DNA of 64,000 nt from Actinostola sp. cb2023 (Eukaryota; Cnidaria; Anthozoa; Actiniaria; Actinostolidae), in the NCBI GenBank assembly GCA_033675265.1, contig JAUJYZ010000974.1, positions 1,120,001-1,184,000 on the forward strand. Direction: 5' to 3'. Numbering within the stretch: position 1 is the first letter of the stretch; every line of letters starts with the position of its first letter. Below, in pieces: positions 12,740 through 26,907 of this stretch. Below the pieces are notes generated by a model that was not told the origin of the DNA, did not search any database, and was given only the letters and a program-made list of their open reading frames with translations. The translations under genes were made by a program, and so were the position numbers.

Positions 12740-13212
12740 GTCTTTTCCTTTACATACAGCCCACCTCCGTTATTACGGACCCCTGTCACGACTGGGTATC
12801 TCTGAAGAGGAGTGCATGTCCGTGAAGTTCGACTGTACAAATAGAAATTTAAGTTAAGCAGTCAATAAAACAAAGATTTTTCACATCACCTATCTTTTTA
12901 TTAAATGATGTTACGAGGAAATATCAAAGGCCGTATACATACATGTATGTAGCCGAGGCAAAGAGTTTTCCGGGACGATTTCAAACTGCTCTACAACAAT
13001 TCGCAAGGTAAATGTGCCCCCAACAATACGCACAATATTGCTAGTCATGGCAAGTGTTCAGCATGTGACAACTGCGGCATTTTGTTGCGTGCAATATTGC
13101 AGAAGTTGGATCACCTGGTACTTGAATAACCTTGGACACAATAACGTGTACACATGCTGTATCTAAGCAATATTGAGAGCAAACTTTCACCGTGTGTCTA
13201 CAAATTGAACAT

Positions 13213-16200
13213 TTAATCCACTTCTTCCATATCACTGTGTTTCTTCAATGTTTCTAGCCTTGCTTCTTCTAGTTTCTCGGGGTCTGCTAGATATCCACGA
13301 TGCTCTATACTCGTATAGAATGGCAGTAATTTAGAGGGAGGTTGAGCTCGTCTTGGTACATATTTGCCATCAAATTTCTCAGGTTTCAGTAAAACCCTCA
13401 GTCCTAGTTTATTATAATGAGCACATGTAATCTTGCCACCTTGTTTTTCTATGGCATCAATAGCTGTTTTGGAAGCTTTGCTGACTTCAAGGTCTACTTT
13501 TGCTTTGAACCATGAATCTCCCTGGTAAAATAAAAATGATCCAAAAAGAAATGAAAAAAAAGCAATGTATGCTACTGTAATGCATATTCTGCAACTCTTA
13601 AAACAGGGCCTGCGGAAAGGGAGGGGCCCCACCACTTTTTTGTCTACAGGTAGTAAAATTAAAAAAAATTATATCATCATTGCAACCCTTGTATGGAAGA
13701 AAATGTTTTACGTTTGCTCCACGGGCCCTGTAAACATGCAAGAGAGAATGTATACAAGCAGCTCTGTTTTCATAAATTGATGATGTAAGTTTGATGGCCC
13801 CACCATATGTCCGTGAAACAGTACTATTACTAAATACAATGTAGTACTAAATAGTGTTATCTCTATTGTTTTTATTGTTTCATCAGGCTATTTAGTACTA
13901 ATTAGTTAGTACTGTTTCACGGACATATGGTTTGCACTCTAACTTTCTCAAAAGTGAATGTATGAAAGCAAAATCTTTCTGAAATACTCACAGTTGCCAG
14001 TAGTTTTACACCATCTTGGATTTTCCCAACAGCTCCAGTCTTCCATAAATGGTACATAGTAATAGGTTCAGCTGCATTAAGCCGTTTACTGTCTATTAGA
14101 TATTGTAGTCTGTTTAAATTTAGTGGCTCGTAAACCTTCTCAAATCTGAAGCACAAGGTCGAAAGACACTTGGTGAGCAATCAATCAATCATAACTTTAT
14201 TTATCCACAGGATTCTGTAGGTGACAAATTGATTTCCACAGAAACTGTCTCAAATACAGTAAAATATATACAATATTAAACTAATTAGATTATCAGGGGC
14301 AAATCCAGGAATTTTTGAGAGGGAAGGCATAAAAAACAATCAACAGAAAATAAAATATTAAAACAATCAATTGAACCTCAGGTATGACAGGGGAGTCTGG
14401 ACCCTCCTGGATCCGCCACTGATTATGTATTTATACTAATGCTAAAGATAAATACAGACTAAAAAGCAAATCGTATTGCTGTGTTCTCAGTAGAAGCCAG
14501 CAATTCCAGTAGAAGTCAGCAGAATTCCACTGTCTGTTAAGGTGATTCCCTTGAATTGCATTGCGCACGCTCTACTGCGCACGATTCTGAATAAAATTTT
14601 AGTTGACGAGCGCACGCTAACTTACGCCATCGAGCTCGCGCACATTGGAGACCATTGGAAATTGTTAAATATTTCAAGTGTAACTGAAGTTTTCTCAAAA
14701 TAAATCGAAAACGAGCACGGTGACCCCCATTTTTTATTCAATAACTTTCATCACACTATAGTTCTCTAGTATATAGCAAAGTATTAAAAAAAGTTAGGAT
14801 TTCAAACATTAAAAAAATTGAATGAAAGCATACGGAGTATCGATTTTTAGACCCTCTCGGTGGTTCGAACATCTGTGTTTTGTGTTCTATTTTTCGACAA
14901 CTATGCAAAATTCGAGCATTTTCTTACTATCAGACGGTAGGCTAGAGATACAAAAGCTATAGCAACCACTTTAGTTCATTATTAATAGTTTGTCTTTTAA
15001 GTTGTGGAAAATTATTTACCCGATCCCGATGTCACGCGAGACTCGACTGAAAGACCTAAAATACCATAATTTCAAAGCAGTGTAGCGCAAAAATGAGCGC
15101 GGTGACCCCCTGTTTTTAGTGCATTTTTTGAAACTCCATACCGTAATGTATCACCATGCCAAGTTATAGAAAATTCTAGGATTTGCTTCTATTTCAAGGG
15201 AATCACCTTAAGATGAAAGTAGCTACTTGTCCTGGTTATACAATTTATGTGTCAACTCTACAAAACTGTTCTCACTACACACCTGTTCAACGTTACTTTT
15301 GGGTGGCTGTTTAAAAATCTACTGAGAACCCTGATATTGGACATACAACTGTAGTGAAGTGATCTTCCATGGGGTGGACTCTGCACCTCACTCCTGGGGG
15401 GGGGGGGGGGGGGGGGGGGAGGATGGGGGGGTAGATCTGGGGGACTACTCCCATACTGAAAGGGACAGGGATGATCATCATCTCTTTTAGAGTATTTAAA
15501 TGTTTTTAGCCATCAAGGTATCATGTAGGGTTGACGATCATCCCCATCCTTTTCACATGGGAGTCCCCCCCAGGATCTTAGTCCCTCCCCCCCCCCCCCC
15601 CCCACCCCCCTGGGACCTTACTATTCTTTCATCCATCAGTGAACTATCTATGATAAAGCTACAGCCTTGCTTGCAAGATAGCTGCTAGTTTATACTCCTG
15701 ATTTAGAGCTGCAATAAACTAAACAAGAGATCTTGATTGCTTACTTGTTTTTGAATCCATGTTTTGGTATTCTTATATAAAATGGTGTTTGTCCTCCTTC
15801 AAAGCCAAGTCTTGGTTTTGTACCCCTCTGTCCTTGTCCTTTGTGGCCACGCCCTGCTGTTTTACCTCGACCCGATCCTGGACCCCTTCCTTTACGGCGA
15901 TGCTACAAAAACATCAAAACTGATATTTATACTTGTATTTATAATAAAACAGTTCAGCAGGGATTAATATTATTACACAAAGGCGTGTGTCTTGGAGAGG
16001 TATCCAGCTTAGAGGTAGATCAGAGTGGTGTCTGTCCAGAGACTATAATTTCGTTATTCATTTACATATAAGCTTAAGCCTTATATATTTAAGATTATGT
16101 TCATCCATGTGCCAGTGTCTACAGTGTTACAATACAGAGAGAACAAGCAGTATTTCTGAACCATATAAAAGAGGGAAATATGGCCATGCTTGCATGCCAT

Positions 16201-16445
16201 GATCAGTCAGACACTGTATAAAGTTGTGTACAGTAATTACTGTTGACTTGTTGTACAACGTCTGTACTGGTCTGTATTCCTTCCTATACGAGAATGTAGC
16301 CCGGGAATAGAATTGCTCGAAACTAAGAGAGCTAGCTCAGTCTTACCGTAATAAATGCTTCTGGTATGTCTCTAATATTGTTTAAAGCTACTCGAGGTAA
16401 TTTCTTCAAAGCTGCAAGATTCTTTTGAACATAGCACGTCGCCAT
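13213..16445 (-). CDS. MRPL15: Mitochondrial large-subunit ribosomal protein uL15m
   Basis: Four exons: 16347-16445, 15745-15902, 13992-14145 and 13213-13521; 720 nt, 239 aa, phases 0, 2, 0. Exon 2 carries the glycine/arginine-rich L15 signature ([21 protein letters not shown]) and then [18 protein letters not shown]. Exon 3 has [14 protein letters not shown], and exon 4 has [20 protein letters not shown], all matching animal MRPL15. The protein is imported into mitochondria and builds the large ribosomal subunit. It ends DMEEVD, which is shorter than the roughly 296-aa human protein: the usual C-terminal extension is missing. The start ATG lies in CAAGATGGCGAC, a TISU/YY1-like context. Intron 2 holds a TTAA-flanked MITE, an hAT-like MITE and a G-tract hairpin; intron 3 holds two MITEs. 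Confidence 0.93.
13604..13730. mobile_element. MITE with CAGGGCC...GGGCCCTG ends, in MRPL15 intron 3
   Basis: It begins CAGGGCCTGCGG and ends ACGGGCCCTG. Its interior (CCCCACCACTTTTT, CTACAGGTAGTAAAA, ACCCTTGTA) aligns with 16816-17451, so both are copies of one family. Confidence 0.6.
13802..13941. mobile_element. CATATGTCCGTGAAA MITE, left end truncated
   Basis: It has the same inverted ends and interior (TTTAGTACTAATTAGTTAGTA) as 8351-8495. The outer bases TAGAGTGCAA are kept on the right but missing on the left. It lies in MRPL15 intron 3. Confidence 0.75.
14294..14421. mobile_element. hAT-like MITE (CAGGGGC...GCCACTG)
   Basis: The left end CAGGGGCAAATCCAGGA is the inverse of the right end TCCTGGATCCGCCACTG with few mismatches. 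ATTAT flanks both sides. The termini match those at 16912 and 45805. It lies in MRPL15 intron 2. Confidence 0.55.
14537..15211. mobile_element. TTAA-flanked MITE (piggyBac-like target site)
   Basis: TTAA occurs at 14537-14540 and 15208-15211. Just inside are the perfect inverted repeats GGTGATTCCCTTGAA and TTCAAGGGAATCACC. It encodes no protein. TTAA duplication is typical of piggyBac and Kolobok elements; the superfamily is not settled. Confidence 0.7.
15391..15617. mobile_element. G-tract/C-tract inverted-repeat element
   Basis: A G-run of over 20 on the left and a C-run on the right flank inverted blocks: GGACTACTCCCATACTGAAA... and ...CACATGGGAGTCC, with GATGATCAT mirrored by ATGATC. A related architecture (GACTCCCATATA between G-runs) occurs at 27260-28105. 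It lies in MRPL15 intron 2. Confidence 0.5.
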
Positions 16446-16452
16446 CTTGGAA
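16437..16452 (-). promoter_or_regulatory. TISU/YY1-like start context of MRPL15
   Basis: The minus strand reads CCAAGATGGCGACG across the start codon, against the TISU consensus SAASATGGCGGC (one mismatch) and the YY1 site AAGATGGC. TISU is known to drive initiation on very short 5' UTRs, often in mitochondrial and housekeeping genes. Confidence 0.5.
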
Positions 16453-16815
16453 ATTAGTCTAGTACTGAGTCTCCTCGCAGTGTTATTACAAAGGAAGCCC
16501 ACAGAGAGAGATCCGATTTTTTTTTAACAATATGGGTTAACGAAAAAAGGAGCAATCAAAAGCGAAAAAGAAAATTCGTTGCCACAAGTGTGACTCGAAC
16601 TCATGCCTGCTGGATCCAGGCTCCCTCCCCTCCCATATCAAAAGAAAATAAATTTAAAATAATGAAAAAGAAAATTGAAAAATGGGACAATTTTTCTGAG
16701 ACATACTAAGAAGCTGAGGTATGATGAGAAAATGTCCCAACAGTTTGACAATAATACCGGTAGATTCTTTAAAATTGGGGAAAGCTAGAGCATTCTGCTA
16801 CAATGTGCCAGTATG

Positions 16816-17451
16816 CAGGGGCTGGTGGGGCTACAGTCCCACCACTTTTTGTCCACAGGTAGTAAAAACCCCGATAGTGTGACCCTTGTACGCAAGAACA
16901 ATGTTTAGCCCCAGGGGCGGACCCAGGTTTTTGTCAAACAGGGGGTTGTGTTGCAGCCGTTGTGTTGTGTGAGCGGCAAAGCCGCGAACATCTAGGGGGG
17001 TTTGGGAGCATGCCCCCCCAGAAAATTTTGAAATCTACAAGCTCTAAAATGAAATTTTTGGAGATCTGGAGTTGTTTTACTACAACAAAACTCAATTTTC
17101 AGTAAAATTTTGAGTTTATTGGACATCCAACAAAGATGCTTGGAAGAGTCTTCTTGGGTGAGCTTACAAGTATGAAGGCTTCACATACGTTTTTGACGCT
17201 AAAAACGGCAGGTTCTTTCTGTTATCAGTCAAACCGGCCTCGAAGTCGAACGGTCGTGTAAACAGTATGAATGAATGATATTATTCTTACGAGGGAGAGA
17301 GCTGAAAGTGCAAGAGAGACCTACGGACAGACATATCTATACAAGCGGTATTAAACAAATATCCATAGGGGGGGGTTGCAACCCCCAGAACCCTCCCCCT
17401 GTATCCGCCCCTGAGCCCCACCACTTTTAAGCTTGCTCCGTGGGGCCCTGA
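16816..17451. mobile_element. CAGGGCC-family MITE split by a nested hAT-like insertion
   Basis: Left part 16816-16911 and right part 17415-17451 together match the unbroken copy at 13604-13730. The insertion at 16912-17414 separates them and has duplicated AGCCC. Confidence 0.65.
16912..17414. mobile_element. hAT-like non-autonomous element nested in a MITE
   Basis: The ends are CAGGGGCGGACCCAGG and TATCCGCCCCTG. AGCCC flanks both sides. The interior carries GGGGGGTTTGGGAGCATGCC and a C-rich mirror near the right end. It has no transposase frame. Confidence 0.65.
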
Positions 17452-17469
17452 TGCATGGCACAGCTTTTT

Positions 17470-17718
17470 CAATGCTCCAGTTTCAAGTTGTTTAGACACC
17501 GCTGTACTCCTTGACAAAAGACGCATTTGCTCAGGCTTAGCCTCAATCCAGAGAATAACCAGTGCAATTAAAAATGATTTCTATTGTTGAATGTCAACAC
17601 TTTTTTGCGTTCTCGTCAGTATTTGTGCATAATTTACACTGAATTGAGGCTAAGCCTGAGCAAATATGTCTTGTCAAGGAGTACAGTGGTGTCTAAACAA
17701 CTCGAAACTGGAGTATTG
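17470..17718. mobile_element. Long-hairpin MITE
   Basis: About 80 bp on each side are inverted copies (left AATGCTCCAGTTTCAAGTTG, right CAACTCGAAACTGGAGTATT), with a loop of about 85 bp. It lies between the ends of MRPL15 and COPS5. Confidence 0.65.
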
Positions 17719-18175
17719 GGGATTGAGTATCTCCTTACATGTTATGGTACTTCATAGAGTGAAGTAAACTGAGATTCATCCAACTTCATTTAATATTATT
17801 TTACACCAGTGCATATATAGCTATATACAGGTACGGTAAAGTATCCTTTATAAACTAACAACTTCCAAAGTTTAGATTCTTTACAACTTAGGATAAATTT
17901 GTATTTTGTAGGCCCATTAGAGTGTTGTTCGTATGGGTTGACCAACACATCCAAGGCTGAAAATCGAGCCTCTTTCTTGTTCAAAGCATGATTAATGTAA
18001 CAACACAAACATAAGCGCAAGCAGCTTGTGTTATTTAAAAACGGCTGAGGCAAGCATCAGCAAAATTAAGCACAAGCACAAGAAAATTGTGCTTATGCTT
18101 GCATGCTTGCACAAGGCCATTTGTACTTGCATTTTGTGCTTGCACTTTATGCTTGAGTTGCTAGTAAAACCAGGC

Positions 18176-18181
18176 TTTATT
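18176..18181 (-). terminator. PolyA signal of COPS5
   Basis: AATAAA on the minus strand, about 50 nt after the COPS5 stop codon at 18229. Confidence 0.5.
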
Positions 18182-18228
18182 GTACAAATTGTCTGATAAA
18201 TTTTCTATCTGTTTAAACCATTGCAGTG

Positions 18229-21956
<3,728 letters not shown>

Positions 21957-22209
21957 TTTAGAAAACAAAACTTCAAATTCCCATCAAAATCAAAATGGCG
22001 ACGATTTTTGCCCACTAGTTCCCAGTCTCACGCAGTCGATGATTATTTCCCGTCATGCATTTCGTAGTGGACGAGTAGGCCTGGGTCTAACTCAAAGGGA
22101 CGCCATCTTGCGGTAAACAGTTCGAAGAAGTGGTTTGAAAAGCGGGCACAAAACAACTCTATTTCGACCGCTATTCCATCTCAAATCCAATAGCAAGACT
22201 TCTTCAACT
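21957..22209. promoter_or_regulatory. Bidirectional promoter between COPS5 and NFYC
   Basis: 253 bp separate the two start codons, and both 5' UTRs must lie here. There is an AAATGGCGACG motif at 21993-22003 (+), and its mirror CGCCATCTTG at 22101-22110 reads CAAGATGGCG on the minus strand; both are YY1-like. A CCAAT pentamer, the NF-Y target, lies at 22187-22191, just 19 bp before the NFYC start, though its flanks are not ideal. No TATA box is seen. Confidence 0.6.
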
Positions 22210-25200
22210 ATGGGAGATGTATACGCACAATCAGTAAGTATTTTACCACTATTTTTGAATATATTCTTCGCGTGAAAGTTTTTTTTTGTTGATGAGCAGT
22301 GCAAAGTTCGAATATCGAACTGTGAGATTTTGACAAAGAACGGCCGTGTGTTTTTCTTTGATGCCTTTATTTTACATCTTGCGTGACTTTGTGTGGAAAA
22401 ATCTTCAGTGGTCAAAGTCCTTGTTGTAGCGTTTACTTGTTACCATTTCAAGCTGTGACCTCTGCAGAAAAATTAATGTTCAACTGAAGTACAGAAATTC
22501 TATTTTAAATCGTAAAGATTTTCGACCAAATTTTCGACTAAACTCGATATGACATTTTCGTGACATTGTCAGCGCCGGCCGACAATGAAGCATTACGTGT
22601 ATTCCAAAAATATATTTCATTTGATAACAATATGTTTTAGGTTTTTGTGTGGCTCTTGTGTCTTTATTCCTTGATCTTTATGTTAAAGCCTGGAGGTCAC
22701 AACATACTGATGTTTGCAATAACAGATGTTTGAACAGCACCTGGATACATTTATGACTAAAAGTGTGATCTATGTGTTATACCAGCTCACAATTACTTTA
22801 TTATTAATGCTACATCTTATATATAAGTGGATGTAGAAAAACACTTGGTGCTGTACACATTCTACTTACATTGTTTGTGTACTTGGATGTTAGTTTATAC
22901 TGAGTCAGTTATTTAATAATAACCTTGACTATTGATAAACATATAATTCAAGGTCATATATTGTGTATTATACCATACGTGTCAGTCACTGTCCTTCCTC
23001 TTCATTTGTAAAAATTATCAAAGCCTTTCATGTACCACAACACATATAACTATGCTGTAAACTAAGCATTCCATAACTCTGTTGAGTTATTAAATGACAT
23101 AAATATTATTGATGTTTTTGGAATCAGCTACATGTAGAATAGAGACATCTTGTTCATATTACAGACCCTTTTTACTTTCCCACTATAATGGGTTTCAAAT
23201 AAAGCTACACCAAGGGTGTTAATCAGGAGATTGTAATTCTTGCTGTGTTTTGATTTAACCTTTGTTAGATACAGCGCACTGTTGTCTGCTATCTTATCCG
23301 TAATCAAATTTAAAACCTCATTTCTTTATGAATTTAAATCAAGCTAAATACTGATAAACCAATATGGGTTAGGTAATTGACACTGAAAAGATCTTTCAGG
23401 TGCCATGTTTAATAATTCATCGTGGAATTTACATGATTGTATGAAATTATTGGAAAGTTTCTGAAACTGTAATTTTGCTGACTACTGGATTTTGAAGTTC
23501 ACATGCAATGTGCAGACATGTTACTGGTTACGATATACAAAGAAGCCATGATTGAATGTCTACTGTACTATGTGTTTACACTGTGTATCACTACATAAAC
23601 ATCGATGCATTTATTTCAGAGGCAACTCGATACAACGTATAATACGAATCTAGACTTTTTCATTTCATAATGTCTAAGTACAAGATTTTGGATTGAAGTT
23701 GTGGTACTTTACATTGAAAGAACATATCTGGAGAAAAGTTGTTTGTTAAGCATTTTATTTTCATTCTATTTTGTATGCTACAGCATAGCAATAGGCCTAT
23801 TATGAAAAGACAATGCATTTTATTGTTTTATGTAAAATTAGTACATGATTGATATTCCCTGGGGTCTTACCTTTGTCATAATGTTTTTCTAGCTTCAAGG
23901 GAGGCTGAAGCCACAGGGTGGGTGTTTCTGAAAGGAATCTAAAGGAATTGTAAAATGTTTATAAATGGTATCTATTTTTGAGACTAATTTAAATCGATGT
24001 GTATTTGAAAAAGAGTTGTCTTTGATGCACTACATGATGCTATTGTAATATTTAGGAATGAACAACAAAATGTTAAAATTGCACATTCATCCTTTGCTGA
24101 ACACAGGCAATCTAGGTAGCCTTGCCTTGAATGAACACTGAGGTTTTCTTTGTTCTTTTCTAAAATACATGTATGGTCAGAATGAATTCAGATTAAACAT
24201 TTGATATACACTGTACAGTATTCCTAATTTTCATGCTTCACGGTTGATGTGCATGCTTTTTTTAAACACATGTACATATATATTCATTGCTACTGTCTAT
24301 AATTAAAGGTTAAATTATTCTGAAAATGTTGTGATTTTGCAGGGGTATAGACCTGGCTTACCTCGAGCCTTTGCTACTAATGTTAATAATAACAAGAATA
24401 GTATTTGTATTTGTCGTGTAATAATGATCTTGCTGATATATGTCTACGCAGACACACGTGAAGTGGTCCATTATTTAATTTTAGATTTTTGAATTAACAG
24501 TTGATAATTCTGTTTATGTTAGCAGAGTCAATCAGAAGCAGCTCAGTTACTAGCTACGTTTTGGCCTCGACAAATGCAAGAAATCCGAAGTATGGGCACG
24601 GTAAGCATGGCATGTTCCATGAACTATAGTAGTAACAATGTACTAACATTGCTTTCTGTTTATTGATGGTTGTGATTATATTGTTATTTTTGTTCAATAG
24701 CAAGATTTTAAGATCCAAGAACTCCCTCTTGCGAGAATAAAGAAGATAATGAAGCAAGATGAGGAAGTGAAGGTAGATAATAATTATTGTAAAACATTGA
24801 ATGATATCTCTCTCTCTACAATAATATTTATTTTACTCTGACGAAGGACTAATGTCTGAAATGTCAGTAAATTTAGTGCCTTTTCACACAGTGTCAAAGG
24901 TTCACTCTACACACTTGTAAATTTATATCTCTCATGCTTACTGTATTTGCATTAGTTGTGAATTATACTCATTTGAATTATATGTTCCTTTTATTCACAG
25001 ATGATCAGTGCAGAGGTAAGCTTGATTAATAATCACCACCACCATTGCAGACTGTACAACTCAATAATTCGGTGTAATAATTACAGTGGGGGTCAATATC
25101 AAAATGTTACATCACAAAATACATAAACTATGGATTTTCACTGATAATAGTAACATAATAAATATATTCCTACATGTAAATACCTGGCCCCTGTTGCACG

Positions 25201-26855
25201 AAAGATGAATAGCGCTATCCACTGGATACAAATGTAAGTCCTATCCAATGGATAACATTTATTGGATAACTGCATCAGTTTTATCCATTGGATAAGAGTT
25301 ATCAAGTGGATGTATATAGCGCTATTCACCTTTCGTGCAACCAGGGCCTGATGATAACAAAGCTTACTGTAGCTGATCAGTTTTCCCATGGGATAGATCT
25401 ACTGTTTATAGCAGATCGTAGGCTACATGTATATAACCATTGTGAACTGACACAAGATTCAAGATTCTTAAGTGTAAGGCCGTACAATTATCAAACATCT
25501 GGTGGCAAAAATCACAAAAATGGAATTCGCTCTAACTTTGCATATGGGTAGCCCTTGGTCTGAATATAAACGCTGTGTAGTTTGTTTGGGAAAATATTTA
25601 TTTGTTTTGGAGAAAATCGAAAAAAACTATTTAGGCTTCAGACGCCATGTAATGACTGTCGGCGGAGTGAAAATGCATCAAATTCATTCCATTCGTATAT
25701 CAAAACTAAAAACAACAGAAATATTTCAACACCATCGCTGTATTATATAACTCTTCCTTAGTCTCTAGGCTTAATATCATAAACATTCAGCGAGTTTAAG
25801 AAGTCCAATAAATTCCAAATCAAAGTGCACTATTTGGAAAATCCAACCGGTGGGTCAAAAATAATAGTTTTTTAGTCATGTGCCAGTGATCCAAATTTTA
25901 TAATATTGCAGCTACGTACTAAGAAGATGATATAGTTTTGGAATCTTGAAAGTTTTATTTGGGCAATTGACATTTAGCTTCTGAGAAAACTCTTATTCAC
26001 CACTCGAAAAACATCAAAAACGGTGATTGCGTGACTGCGTGACAATTGGTAAAATAACCGTACAATGTTTCTGTTAACTTCAGAGCCATGTATAACTGTT
26101 AAACAACATATATTTTCTCGTTTCTATGCTTGCAATGCATCGGGATATCTTTGCATGACATATTATGCTGTTATGTGTGCGTTGAATATTTGACATTTGG
26201 ATTCTGAAATACGGTTGAATTATCCAGCCGTCAAAACTGTTCATAACTTGAATATTCCTTTACATTCTTGTTCCTCTACTGTTGTCCTGGCGTAGTCAAT
26301 CGAATAAAACTGAACAAAAAATAAATCGAATCCAATGGAACCCAATCGTTTGATTGTTTTGCGATTGGTTCGGCCATCGAACAGAATCTAACGCCATCCT
26401 CACAATCATTTCGATTAGTTAGATTTTGTTCGGTGAAAATAAAACGCCATAAAAATAAAATATTGATGAGCAGCACTGCAGTCCTAATAAAATCGGAAGA
26501 TTTCTGCCATCTAATAGCCACATAAGCCAAGGCTAAAGAATGCAATGTAAAAAGACTAAAAATCCTGGTACAGTGGAACTCGGTTAATACGGACACCATC
26601 GGGATGAGACGCAGTGTCCTTATTAACCGGGTGTCCATATAAACCGGGTCGGTCAATTTACGTCACTTACATTTTTGGCGGAAACAATGACTGTATGACA
26701 CTGGTGATCTGTATATTTTTAGTGGGGAAACTATAAATGCACGTAATTAGCGATCAGTTTACAAGTTGAACGTGAGAAAGCACAGAACGTGCGTAATTTT
26801 AATTAAAAAGCGATCAATTTACCCATTGTCGTTGTTTTGGGAAAATAAAGTGTCC

Positions 26856-26907
<52 letters not shown>

